The notes: generated by a model not told the origin, from the sequence alone. Counted from the stretch's first letter, positions 5,872 to 12,418 are shown. The stretch is DNA of 14,707 bases from RGIG3009 sp045578425 (GCA_045578425.1 JAZNKF010000004.1:1-14707); one strand, 5' to 3'. Numbers and translations are program-made.

Positions 5872-5902
5872 AACGCGCCCACCGCTAGGCGGTGGGCGCG
5901 TT
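5872..5902. terminator. Two-way terminator between malQ and thiT
   Basis: A perfect 14-bp GC-rich stem AACGCGCCCACCGC / GCGGTGGGCGCGTT with a TAG loop starts directly after the malQ stop and lies 5 nt from the thiT stop on the other strand. The T-rich tract (TTTCATTTTG) is on the minus-strand side, so it is better placed for thiT but serves the convergent pair. Confidence 0.88.
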
Positions 5903-5906
5903 GGGA

Positions 5907-6734
5907 TTATTCGGTTGCTTGTTTTGATTTGAGATGTTTGGCAAGGAGTTCGAGCAGTAAGAATACAAGAATACCGACAAGAGCGGTGATGCCGACGATG
6001 CCCCATTTGACGTTTTTAAGACCGAGTAAGAAGAAGGTGCCGGATTCCCATTGCAGGTGCGGGAAGATTTGACATACCATCAAAACGGCGGCAGCAAGCA
6101 ACACGGTTTTGGCAATCGCCGACAAAGCGAAAGCGGTGCGAGAGTGTGCTACATTGGCGGGAACGGTGCGGCGGATGCGGCCGTCGGATAACGACAGCAA
6201 GCGGGACAAATACACGCTTCCCAGTACCAAAATAATAATTTCCGGTACCATGTAACACGCGTTATAGGAAAGAGAGTAGATAATCGCATCGGCAGTGGGA
6301 ACGGAAAGACCCGCCCATACGGTACAGCCCGAAACCACGTGGCACAAGTAGCGCAAAATGCCGGTGCAAACAGCTGCGAGTGACAAAGCCGCGCCTTGTG
6401 ACAAGCGAAAACGGCGAAATACGCCGCCGAGGCCTAACACGACAAACGCGAGCAGGTAATCGAACAATAAAATCATGACAAAAGCCAAAGCGGAAGTGGC
6501 GTATGAAAAATTGTCCAGTCCCAACAGCAGTTGAATGATGCCGTAAACAAAAGCGGCAAACGTACCCCAACGGGTGCCGTAGCGGTACGCGACCACCAGC
6601 AACGGTAACATGCTGAAAGCCGTGACGCTGCCGCCGTACGGCATGTCGATGATTTTGATGACGCTGAGTACAGCGGCAAAGCCAAGCAAAATGGCGGTTT
6701 CGGTTAAACGGTATACGGATTCTTTGCGAGTCAT
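5907..6734 (-). CDS. thiT: ThiT-type thiamine ECF transporter S-component
   Basis: This 275-residue multipass membrane protein has the ThiT core. It begins RLTETAILLGFAAVLSVIK, followed by the family loop GGSVTAFSMLPLLVVAYRYG and GTFAAFVYGIIQLLLG. Identity is supported independently by the TPP riboswitch in its leader, so the ligand is most likely thiamine. It would need the shared EcfA/EcfA'/EcfT energising module, which is not in this window. The ThiT core ends near residue 180. The remaining approximately 95 residues add two hydrophobic segments joined by a basic stretch, making it clearly longer than the usual approximately 190 residues. AAAGGA lies about 12 nt before the ATG, a long spacing. 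Confidence 0.9.
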   Translation of the reverse strand: MTRKESVYRLTETAILLGFAAVLSVIKIIDMPYGGSVTAFSMLPLLVVAYRYGTRWGTFAAFVYGIIQLLLGLDNFSYATSALAFVMILLFDYLLAFVVLGLGGVFRRFRLSQGAALSLAAVCTGILRYLCHVVSGCTVWAGLSVPTADAIIYSLSYNACYMVPEIIILVLGSVYLSRLLSLSDGRIRRTVPANVAHSRTAFALSAIAKTVLLAAAVLMVCQIFPHLQWESGTFFLLGLKNVKWGIVGITALVGILVFLLLELLAKHLKSKQATE

Positions 6735-6764
6735 AATAATACACTATCCTTTAACAAATATAAT

Positions 6765-6797
6765 ACGCCCCTCTCGGACAAAAGCCGAGAGGGGCGT
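6765..6797 (-). terminator. Leader terminator of the thiT riboswitch
   Basis: A perfect 13-bp stem (ACGCCCCTCTCGG with CCGAGAGGGGCGT) with a 7-nt loop sits between the riboswitch aptamer and thiT on the minus strand. The tract after it (ATTATATTT) is U-rich but interrupted. It is placed to act as the expression platform that stops transcription when TPP is bound. Confidence 0.8.
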
Positions 6798-6838
6798 TGC
6801 AAAACAGCAAAACCCGCGGAAATTCCGCTGAATCAAAC

Positions 6839-6921
6839 ATCCCTCCGTCGGCATTATCCGAATCAGGTGAAAGGGTTAAAAGCATAAGCTTTCTCTCAGC
6901 CGACGTATGTCAGCACCCCTT
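6839..6921 (-). ncRNA. TPP riboswitch (THI element)
   Basis: Read on the minus strand, all conserved THI-box blocks occur in order: GGGGTGC (6913-6919), CTGAGA (6894-6899), ACCC, ACCTGAT (6862-6868), GGATAATGCC (6850-6859) and AGGGA (6840-6844). Helix P1 is formed by AAGGGGTG with the AGGGA side. It lies in the leader of thiT, about 100 nt upstream of the start codon, and is followed by a terminator hairpin. Thiamine pyrophosphate would therefore switch transporter expression off. Confidence 0.97.
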
Positions 6922-6936
6922 GTTTAACGTGGTTAT

Positions 6937-6965
6937 ACTATATCACTTCTAAATTTTCTTGTCAA
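6937..6965 (-). promoter_or_regulatory. Promoter of thiT, -35 overlapping the icd stop codon
   Basis: TTGACA (6960-6965) and TATAGT (6937-6942) are separated by 17 bp on the minus strand. The TGA inside the -35 hexamer is the stop codon of icd. The predicted transcript start, near 6930, is just before the riboswitch. Confidence 0.85.
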
Positions 6966-8161
6966 GCCAATTTTTGGGCAATAGCATCCAAAAATTCCAG
7001 CGACCCGACTTTGGTTTTGTTTTCGAGTGTGGACAGCGCGTACAAGTCGCCGGTCATGATGCCGCCTTCAATGGTGTCGATAGTGGCTTTCTCCAAGCGG
7101 TCGGCAAAGGCGACCAAATCGGGCAAGTTATCGAGTTCGCCGCGTTTGCGCAAAGCACCCGACCAAGCAAAAATGGTGGCAACCGAGTTGGTGGACGTGG
7201 CTTCGCCTTTTAAGTGTTTGTAATAATGACGAGTGACGGTGCCGTGAGCGGCTTCGTATTCGTATTTGCCGTCGGGGGAGACGAGCACGCTGGTCATCAT
7301 GGCGAGCGAGCCAAACGCGGTGGCAACCATGTCGCTCATGACGTCGCCGTCGTAGTTTTTGCACGCCCAAATAAAACCGCCTTCCGAGCGAACAACGCGG
7401 GCAACCGCATCGTCAATGAGCGTGTAGAAATATTCAATGCCGGCGGCTTCGAACGCTTGCTTATACTGTGTTTCGTACAGTTCGGCAAAAATGTCTTTGA
7501 AACGGTGGTCGTAGATTTTGGAAATGGTGTCTTTGGTAGAAAACCACAAATCTTGTTTGACCGACAGAGCGTATTGGAAGCAAGCGTGTGCAAACGAAGT
7601 AATCGAGGCATCGGTGTTGTGCATACCCATGACAACACCGGCACCGTCGAAATTGTGAATATCTTTTTTCTCGACGTTGCCGTCGGCATACGTGATGCAA
7701 AGCTCGGCTTTGGCGGCATCTTTGACGTACAGTTCGGAGTTTTTGTAAATATCGCCGTAGGCATGACGTGCCAAAGTAATGGGCTTTTTCCACGTGGAAA
7801 CCACGGGGCGAATACCGTTTACCACAACGGGGGCGCGGAACACGGTGCCGTCGAGTACGGCGCGGATGGTGCCGTTGGGGCTTTTCCACATTTCTTTAAG
7901 ACCGTATTCTTCCACGCGTTGGGCGTTGGGGGTGATAGTGGCGCATTTGACACCGACACCGTATTTTTTGATGGCTTCGGCGGCGGCAGTGGTGACTGCG
8001 TCGTCCGTTTCGTTACGATAGGGAAGCCCTAAATCATAATATTCACATTTTAAATCCACGAAAGGTAACAACAATTTTTCTTTGATGGCCTGCCACAAAA
8101 TGCGGGTCATTTCGTCGCCGTCCATTTCCACCAATGGGGTGGTCATTTGAATTTTTTCCAT
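6962..8161 (-). CDS. icd: NADP-dependent isocitrate dehydrogenase
   Basis: This 399-residue cytosolic enzyme oxidises isocitrate to 2-oxoglutarate. It belongs to the homodimeric type also found in eukaryotes rather than the E. coli type. Evidence is the start TTPLVEMDGDEMTRILWQ, the substrate block STWKKPITLARHAYGD, the metal-binding stretch KNYDGDVMSDMVATAFGSLA, and the cofactor loop AAHGTVTRHYYKH followed by TSTNSVATIFAW. The Arg-His pair in TVTRH is the known NADP-selecting feature of this type. The ATG at 8161 was chosen because AGAGG lies 8 nt upstream; the 19 codons before it are open but contain the promoter -10. Supply of 2-oxoglutarate for glutamate is its likely role in a fermentative anaerobe (inference). 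Confidence 0.96.
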   Translation of the reverse strand: MEKIQMTTPLVEMDGDEMTRILWQAIKEKLLLPFVDLKCEYYDLGLPYRNETDDAVTTAAAEAIKKYGVGVKCATITPNAQRVEEYGLKEMWKSPNGTIRAVLDGTVFRAPVVVNGIRPVVSTWKKPITLARHAYGDIYKNSELYVKDAAKAELCITYADGNVEKKDIHNFDGAGVVMGMHNTDASITSFAHACFQYALSVKQDLWFSTKDTISKIYDHRFKDIFAELYETQYKQAFEAAGIEYFYTLIDDAVARVVRSEGGFIWACKNYDGDVMSDMVATAFGSLAMMTSVLVSPDGKYEYEAAHGTVTRHYYKHLKGEATSTNSVATIFAWSGALRKRGELDNLPDLVAFADRLEKATIDTIEGGIMTGDLYALSTLENKTKVGSLEFLDAIAQKLA

Positions 8162-8194
8162 GCTTTCGACCTCTTTTATTTGCAGAATGGTTTT

Positions 8195-8223
8195 ATTATA
8201 TACGATTTTACCCCACACGGCAA
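8195..8223 (-). promoter_or_regulatory. Promoter of icd
   Basis: On the minus strand TTGCCG (8218-8223) and TATAAT (8195-8200) are 17 bp apart. The predicted transcript start is about 30 nt before the icd ATG. Confidence 0.75.
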
Positions 8224-8248
8224 CCCTTTTTTGAAATTTCTCTTTTTC

Positions 8249-8277
8249 TTGCGCAAACGGTGGGAATGTGGTACAAT
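8249..8277 (+). promoter_or_regulatory. Promoter of the CPBP protease-tadA pair
   Basis: TTGCGC (8249-8254) and TACAAT (8272-8277) have a 17-bp spacer. It is divergent from and about 26 bp away from the icd promoter. Confidence 0.75.
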
Positions 8278-8310
8278 AGCAAAAAATGGAAAGCAGAAAG
8301 GCAAGACGGT

Positions 8311-9294
8311 ATGAACTCGATGCAACCGAACTTGGCGGGAGAGTCGCCTTGGTTACAAGAACATAAGAAAATTAAAAAAGATGGGAACTTCACGGGCGGG
8401 TTGTTGCTTTTGTTGCTTTGTGCGCAGGTGCTGGTCTCGGCCGGGTTATTGATTGCCGCTTTTTTTAACGGTTGGGACCTTACGGCTGAAAACTATGGTC
8501 TGGGGAACACACGGTTTGTATTGTTGAACATATTGGTTTATGTTTTGTTTTTGGTAGTGCCGACGGCTGTGGTTGCGCTGTGTTCTCGTCGTAGAAAATA
8601 TGCTTTTCCTGCCAAGAAAGTGAAAAGCGCATTGTTTGTGGTTTGCGTTCTCGGTGGAATGGCACTGGCTATCTTGTCCAATATTATCACGGGATGGTTG
8701 ATGGCAATGATGGAGTCGGTGGGGATTCCGTTGCCACAGTTCCCCGAAACGGTGGAAAAAAGCGGGATGAGCTTGCTGCTGAACGTTATCTCCACCGCGG
8801 TGTTACCGGCATTTGTGGAAGAATGGATTTTCCGCGGATTTGTATTTGGTACGCTGCGGGCACACGGCGACGGTGTGGCGGTGGTGCTGTCAGCCGCGTT
8901 ATTTGGCTTGTTCCACGGTAATTTGGTGCAAATTCCGTTTGCGTTTTTGCTGGGATTGGTACTTGCCTATTTGGTAGTACTGACCGACAGTATTTGGCCG
9001 TCGGTTTTGTTACACGGTGTGAACAATTTGATGTCGGTGCTGCTGTCGTTTGTGGGCTTGTATCTGACGACCGAAACGGCGAACACGGTAACGCTTACGG
9101 TGTTTTTGACGGTGGCAGCGTTCGGCGTGGCGGCGTTGATGGCGGCACTTTTACACCACAAGCAAGTGATAAAACCGATAGGCAGCGGTGTGTCGCTGTT
9201 TACGACCAAAGAGCGTGTCGGGAAATTATTGACAGCACCGCTGATGGTGTTGGCGTTGGTGGGCATGGTTTTGTTGACGGGGGTGTCGTCGTGA
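8311..9294 (+). CDS. CPBP-family intramembrane metalloprotease
   Basis: This 327-residue membrane protein has about eight hydrophobic segments after a polar, lysine-rich N-terminus. The CPBP (CAAX-protease/bacteriocin-processing) motifs are present: Glu170-Glu171-x3-Arg175 in EEWIFRGF, His202 in FGLFHGN, and His235-x3-Asn239 in LLHGVNN. These are the putative metal-binding and catalytic residues within the membrane. The ATG at 8311 has AGAAAGG about 10 nt upstream; a second ATG three codons on is possible. The frame is open further upstream but across the promoter. The stop overlaps the tadA start (TGATG). The substrate is unknown. Members process prenylated proteins or peptides or give bacteriocin self-immunity, and nothing nearby tells which. 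Confidence 0.9.
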   Translation: MNSMQPNLAGESPWLQEHKKIKKDGNFTGGLLLLLLCAQVLVSAGLLIAAFFNGWDLTAENYGLGNTRFVLLNILVYVLFLVVPTAVVALCSRRRKYAFPAKKVKSALFVVCVLGGMALAILSNIITGWLMAMMESVGIPLPQFPETVEKSGMSLLLNVISTAVLPAFVEEWIFRGFVFGTLRAHGDGVAVVLSAALFGLFHGNLVQIPFAFLLGLVLAYLVVLTDSIWPSVLLHGVNNLMSVLLSFVGLYLTTETANTVTLTVFLTVAAFGVAALMAALLHHKQVIKPIGSGVSLFTTKERVGKLLTAPLMVLALVGMVLLTGVSS

Positions 9295-9749
9295 TGACCG
9301 ACAAAGAGTTCATGCGAAAAGCGTTAGACTTGGCAAGGCAAGCCGCAGCCGAAGGCGAAGTGCCGGTGGGGGCTGTGGTTGTCAAAGACGGCGCGATAAT
9401 TGCTACCGGACGCAACCGCCGCGAAGGGGCGCGAAACGCTATGGCGCACGCCGAGATCGAAGCGCTGAACGGCGCGTGCGCCGCCTTGGGCGGATGGCGG
9501 CTCTCTGGGTGTACGTTGTACGTGACGTTGGAGCCGTGCCCGATGTGTGCGGGTGCGATTATCAACGCACGGGTGGACCGTGTGGTGTACGGTGCCGACG
9601 ACCCCAAAGCGGGTTCGTGCGGTTCGCTGACAAATTTGTTTGAGTTGCCCTATAACCACTCTCCGCTTGTGGAACGTGGAGTTTTGGGGGAAGAATGTGC
9701 CGCGATTTTGAAAGAGTTTTTTCAAAATCTGCGAAAAACACGCGTTTGA
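9294..9749 (+). CDS. tadA: tRNA-specific adenosine deaminase
   Basis: This 151-residue enzyme converts the wobble adenosine 34 of tRNA-Arg(ACG) to inosine, which is required for reading CGN codons. The cytidine-deaminase zinc site is complete: His52-Ala-Glu54 (Glu54 catalytic) and Pro-Cys82-x2-Cys85. The TadA-typical segments EGEVPVGAVVV, RNAMAHAE, and GADDPKAGSCGS with LFELPYNH are all present. The ATG overlaps the previous stop by one base and has GGGGGTG upstream, indicating translational coupling. An in-frame GTG directly before the ATG is also possible. There is no separate promoter. Length is normal. Confidence 0.96.
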   Translation: MTDKEFMRKALDLARQAAAEGEVPVGAVVVKDGAIIATGRNRREGARNAMAHAEIEALNGACAALGGWRLSGCTLYVTLEPCPMCAGAIINARVDRVVYGADDPKAGSCGSLTNLFELPYNHSPLVERGVLGEECAAILKEFFQNLRKTRV

Positions 9750-9780
9750 TAAAAAAATAACAAAAAATGGAATAAACACC

Positions 9781-9809
9781 TTGCGTTTCGAACGATTTAG
9801 GGATATAAT
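9781..9809 (+). promoter_or_regulatory. Promoter of the NifU-like/GGGtGRT operon
   Basis: TTGCGT (9781-9786) and TATAAT (9804-9809) are exactly 17 bp apart. A strong AAAGGAG ribosome site follows 7 nt before the ATG at 9843. Confidence 0.85.
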
Positions 9810-9842
9810 AATACGGTACTAAAATCCGAAAGGAGTAACACT

Positions 9843-10535
9843 ATGAACTATTCTCATGAAGTAGAACAAATGTGTGTTGTCAAAAAAGGACCGCATCACG
9901 GTCCGGCACCCATTCCCGAAGAAGGAAAATGGGTGAAAGCCACGCAGATTGCCGACATTTCCGGTTTATCGCACGGCGTGGGTTGGTGCGCACCGCAACA
10001 AGGTACTTGCAAATTGACGCTCAACATCAAAGACGGTATTGTGGAAGAGGCGTTGGTGGAAACCATCGGTTGTTCCGGTATGACCCACTCGGCGGCTATG
10101 GCGGCTGAAATTTTGCCCGGCAAAACGTTGCTGGAATGCTTAAACACCGACTTGGTGTGCGATGCTATCAACGTTGCCATGCGCGAAATCTTCTTGCAGT
10201 TGGTGTACGGTCGTACGCAATCCGCTTTCTCGGACGACGGTTTGATTATCGGCGCCGGGTTGGAAGATTTGGGTAAAGGTTTGCGTTCGCAAGTCGGTAC
10301 CATGTATTCCACCAAGGAAAAGGGCGTTCGCTACTTGGAAATGGCCGAAGGCTACGTGACCAAGATTGCATTGGACGACGAAGGCGAAGTTATCGGTTAT
10401 CAATTTGTCAGATTGGGCAAAATGCTCGAAGACATTCGTCACGGTATGGAACCCAACGAAGCTTACAACAAAAACATCGGGCAGTACGGTCGCTTTGATT
10501 CCGCGGCGAAGTACATTGACCCCCGTGAAGAATAA
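9843..10535 (+). CDS. NifU-like iron-sulfur cluster scaffold-type protein
   Basis: This 230-residue protein carries a NifU/IscU-like N-terminal fold. VETIGCSGMTHSAAMAAEI with PGKTLLECL aligns by eye with the GCG-x-A-x-ASS plus GKTL block of IscU scaffolds. Cysteines at 11, 49, 56, 77, 99 and 106 are visible; the GWCAPQQGTC pair is specific to this subfamily. The C-terminal half (TKEKGVRYLEMAEGYVTKIAL and onward) is not part of NifU and is unassigned. It is co-transcribed with the GGGtGRT gene 14 nt downstream, a pairing I recognise from other anaerobic Firmicutes. Cluster binding is inferred, not shown. Codon choice (GGT, AAC, CGT-rich) looks like that of a well expressed gene. Confidence 0.88.
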   Translation: MNYSHEVEQMCVVKKGPHHGPAPIPEEGKWVKATQIADISGLSHGVGWCAPQQGTCKLTLNIKDGIVEEALVETIGCSGMTHSAAMAAEILPGKTLLECLNTDLVCDAINVAMREIFLQLVYGRTQSAFSDDGLIIGAGLEDLGKGLRSQVGTMYSTKEKGVRYLEMAEGYVTKIALDDEGEVIGYQFVRLGKMLEDIRHGMEPNEAYNKNIGQYGRFDSAAKYIDPREE

Positions 10536-10549
10536 GAGGAGGGTGCAAC

Positions 10550-11557
10550 ATGGCAAACGATGTGAAATTTGAAGGCAAGGACAGACGTCTTGCTAAAATC
10601 GAAAAATTCTTGGCCGAAAACGGCTTAGGTTCTATGGAAGATTGCCGCGACCTTTGCGAAAGCAAAGGCATTGACGTTGCCGCGATTGTCAAAGGCGTGC
10701 AACCCATTGCTTTTGAAAACGCGGTGTGGGCGTACACCTTGGGTGTGGCTTTGGCATTAAAACGCGGTATCAAAGATGCTGCCGAAGCTTCGGCGGTTAT
10801 CGGTGAAGGCTTGCAAGCTTTCTGTGTGCCCGGTTCGGTTGCGGAACAACGCAGCGTTGGTTTGGGCCACGGTAACTTGGGTAAAATGTTGCTTTCGGAA
10901 GAAACCGATTGCTTTGCGTTCTTGGCAGGTCACGAATCCTTTGCGGCTGCCGAAGGCGCTATCGGTATTGCCCGTACGGCAAACAAAGCCCGCAGAAAAC
11001 CCTTGCGCGTTATTTTGAACGGTTTGGGCAAAGATGCGGCATATATCATCAGCCGTATCAATGGTTTTACCTATGTGGAGACCGAATATGATTTCTACAC
11101 CGACGAGCTGAAAATTGTTCGTGAAAAAGCGTTCTCCGACGGTGAACGCGCCAAGGTGCGTTGCTATGGCGCCAACGACGTGTCGGAAGGCGTGGCAATT
11201 ATGAAACACGAGAAAGTGGAAGTTTCCATTACCGGTAACTCCACCAACCCGACTCGTTTCCAACATCCGGTTGCGGGCACCTACAAAAAATGGACCATGG
11301 AAAACGACAAGAAATACTTCTCCGTGGCTTCCGGCGGTGGTACGGGTCGTACCTTGCACCCCGATAACGTGGCAGCCGGTCCTGCTTCGTACGGTTTGAC
11401 CGATACGATGGGCCGTATGCACGGCGATGCACAATTCGCCGGTTCCTCTTCCGTGCCGGCGCACGTGGAGATGATGGGCCTTATCGGTGCGGGTAACAAC
11501 CCCATGGTCGGTATGACCGTGGCTTGTGCTGTGGCGGTTTCGGAAGCACTGAAATAA
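10550..11557 (+). CDS. GGGtGRT protein, partner of the NifU-like scaffold
   Basis: This 335-residue protein of unknown function is identified by its eponymous motif GGGTGRTLHPDN (motif at residues 262-268). Other strongly patterned blocks are VGLGHGNLGKMLLSEE, FLAGHESFAAAEGAIGIART and GNSTNPTRFQHPVAGTYKKW. It looks soluble, with no signal or membrane segment. AGAGGAGG lies 6 nt before the ATG. The last 16 or so codons (from GNNPMVGMTVACAV) are duplicated 817 bp downstream beyond an XRE-SLOG module, so its present 3' end may have been supplied by that module. It has no known reaction. Tight linkage to a NifU-like gene suggests an iron-sulfur or redox task. Confidence 0.9.
   Translation: MANDVKFEGKDRRLAKIEKFLAENGLGSMEDCRDLCESKGIDVAAIVKGVQPIAFENAVWAYTLGVALALKRGIKDAAEASAVIGEGLQAFCVPGSVAEQRSVGLGHGNLGKMLLSEETDCFAFLAGHESFAAAEGAIGIARTANKARRKPLRVILNGLGKDAAYIISRINGFTYVETEYDFYTDELKIVREKAFSDGERAKVRCYGANDVSEGVAIMKHEKVEVSITGNSTNPTRFQHPVAGTYKKWTMENDKKYFSVASGGGTGRTLHPDNVAAGPASYGLTDTMGRMHGDAQFAGSSSVPAHVEMMGLIGAGNNPMVGMTVACAVAVSEALK
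11492..11540 (+). repeat. Direct repeat, left copy (3' end of GGGtGRT gene)
   Basis: These 49 bases match 12309-12357 at 47 positions. Both differences are at third codon positions (CCC/CCG and GCT/GCC) and are silent. The left copy is the functional one, in frame and ending in the intact stop. Weaker similarity continues to the stop codon. A dyad CCATGGTC-GGTAT-GACCGTGG (11502-11522) lies in it. Confidence 0.92.
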
Positions 11558-11574
11558 GTAATTTATAATGCAAA

Positions 11575-11602
11575 AAGGACTCGAAGAATTCTTCGAGTCC
11601 TT
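11575..11602. terminator. Bidirectional terminator
   Basis: AAGGACTCGAAG / CTTCGAGTCCTT forms a perfect 12-bp stem around AATT, fully palindromic. T-rich tracts lie on both sides (TTTTT on the minus side, GTATTTTTTATTT on the plus side). It serves both the GGGtGRT gene (plus) and the XRE gene (minus). Confidence 0.92.
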
Positions 11603-11609
11603 GTATTTT

Positions 11610-11825
11610 TTATTTATATGGTTTGGGATTGTTTGTTAATCCGAGAATATAATCGGTTGAGGTGTTATAAAATTTAGCGAGAGCGACCACAAAACGAGTG
11701 GGTATTTCTCTTTTGCCGGTTTCATAATTGCTATAAACCCTTTGGTCAATTCCGAGAAAGGCAGATACTTGTTTTTGAACCAAATCCTTATCTTCCCGTA
11801 AATCTTTTAATCTGGAATAGTACAT
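11610..11825 (-). CDS. XRE-family HTH repressor of the SLOG module
   Basis: This 71-residue protein is a single Cro/CI-type helix-turn-helix. It reads LKDLREDKDLVQKQVSAFLG, IDQRVYSNYETGKREIPT (recognition helix and YETGKRxIP turn), and LAKFYNTSTDYILGLT. AGGGTG lies 6 nt before the ATG. It is divergent from the SLOG gene, with two large palindromes in the 93-bp gap, and most likely represses both. It is similar in length and C-terminal wording (DYIL) to the XRE protein at 2115-2333. There is no ligand domain, so derepression may need another factor. Confidence 0.9.
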   Translation of the reverse strand: MYYSRLKDLREDKDLVQKQVSAFLGIDQRVYSNYETGKREIPTRFVVALAKFYNTSTDYILGLTNNPKPYK

Positions 11826-11853
11826 AATTCATCACCCTAAAATTCAGTATATG

Positions 11854-11896
11854 TACTATCAAAAAATAGTATTGATTTTACTATCGTATAATAGTA
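11854..11896. promoter_or_regulatory. Paired operators TACTAT-N6-ATAGTA
   Basis: Two perfect 18-bp inverted repeats lie at 11854-11871 and 11879-11896, with centres 25 bp apart. In the second, symmetry extends to 10-bp arms (11875-11900). The second contains a plus-strand TATAAT (11887-11892) for the SLOG gene. The first lies directly upstream of a minus-strand TATACT (11846-11851) for the XRE gene. Both -35 regions are poor. These are the likely XRE binding sites. Confidence 0.78.
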
Positions 11897-11918
11897 AAAT
11901 AATTTGAAGGGTGATTTT

Positions 11919-12305
11919 ATGATAAAAAGAGTTGTTGTTGCAGGGTGCAGAAATTATGATAATTATGATGAGGCAAAAAGGTATATAGACGATTGTCTAT
12001 CTGATATAAGGCGGAACTATCAAGTAGTTATTGTTTCGGGCGGCTGCAAGGGCGCAGATTTATTGGGTGAACGTTATGCCGAGGAAAACGGTTTTGAAAT
12101 TGAGCGATACCCCGCTGATTGGAAAACCTACGGCAGAAGCGCAGGACCGAGAAGGAATAAGCAAATGGCAGAGGTCAGCGATTATGTAATTTGTTTTTGG
12201 GACGAGAAAAGCAAGGGTACAAAATCAATGATTGACTGTGCCAGAAAATACAATAAACCCATTAAAATAAAAAAGATATGCGGTAAAAAGGAAAGTTCAT
12301 ACTGA
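11919..12305 (+). CDS. SLOG-family protein (DUF2493-like)
   Basis: This 128-residue protein has a Rossmann-like fold of the YspA/YpsA-related SLOG type. It opens with beta strand KRVVVAGCRNYDNYDEAKRY, continues VVIVSGGCKGADLLGERYAE (the diagnostic glycine-rich nucleotide-binding turn GGCKGAD), then YPADWKTYGRSAGPRRNKQM with the conserved AGPxRNxxM block, and VICFWDEKSKGTKSMIDCA. SLOG proteins bind or cleave nucleotide-derived signals and are common in phages, plasmids and conflict systems. The exact substrate is unknown. The ATG at 11919 follows GAAGGGTG. Its stop lies 3 nt before the right direct repeat, so the gene fills the module to its edge. Confidence 0.86.
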   Translation: MIKRVVVAGCRNYDNYDEAKRYIDDCLSDIRRNYQVVIVSGGCKGADLLGERYAEENGFEIERYPADWKTYGRSAGPRRNKQMAEVSDYVICFWDEKSKGTKSMIDCARKYNKPIKIKKICGKKESSY

Positions 12306-12308
12306 ACC

Positions 12309-12357
12309 GGTAACAACCCGATGGTCGGTATGACCGTGGCTTGTGCCGTGGCGGTTT
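12309..12357 (+). repeat. Direct repeat, right copy (decayed gene end)
   Basis: This is the second copy of the 3' end of the GGGtGRT gene. It encodes GNNPMVGMTVACAVAV and then shifts frame through one extra base in a T-run (GTTTTTTGA), leaving a later, out-of-frame EALK-like tail and TAA near 12375. Just beyond is a strong terminator that may originally have belonged to the GGGtGRT gene. A GTTCA-TAC-TGAAC inverted repeat lies immediately to its left (12297-12307 approximately). Confidence 0.9.
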
Positions 12358-12380
12358 TTTGAAGCGCTTAAATAATATCA

Positions 12381-12418
12381 AAAAACGGAACAGACAGGTT
12401 ACTGTCTGTTCCGTTTTT
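12381..12418 (+). terminator. Terminator downstream of the right repeat
   Basis: A 17-bp perfect stem (AAAAACGGAACAGACAG with CTGTCTGTTCCGTTTTT) closes on GTTA and runs into T residues. It terminates the SLOG gene now and may be the ancestral terminator of the GGGtGRT operon. Confidence 0.92.

Larger units (their letters stand above)
11492..12357. mobile_element. Possible small island inserted at the GGGtGRT gene end
   Basis: The unit bounded by the two 49-bp direct repeats holds only an XRE regulator and a SLOG-family gene plus one terminator. The sequence between the repeats is visibly more AT-rich than the flanks: sampled 60-base lines contain 13-29 G+C, against 31 in one sampled line of the GGGtGRT gene. 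The gene interrupted keeps an intact 3' end, while the displaced far copy is frameshifted. This is the pattern left by integration into a gene end. No integrase or transposase is present, so it is either a remnant, an element mobilised in trans, or a homologous-recombination product. Confidence 0.55.

Noticed and set aside
5143..6006. Long minus-strand reading frame opposite malQ
   Set aside because: It is a shadow of the well-supported malQ frame, crosses the terminator and enters thiT. Its sequence is rich in Arg, His and Pro, typical of antisense translation.
7214..8032. 272-codon plus-strand reading frame opposite icd
   Set aside because: It is antisense to a strongly conserved isocitrate dehydrogenase, with a Gly/Val/Phe/Asn-biased composition and no ribosome site.
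10757..11464. 235-codon minus-strand reading frame opposite the GGGtGRT gene
   Set aside because: It is antisense to a recognised protein, has no ribosome site, and has shadow-like composition.
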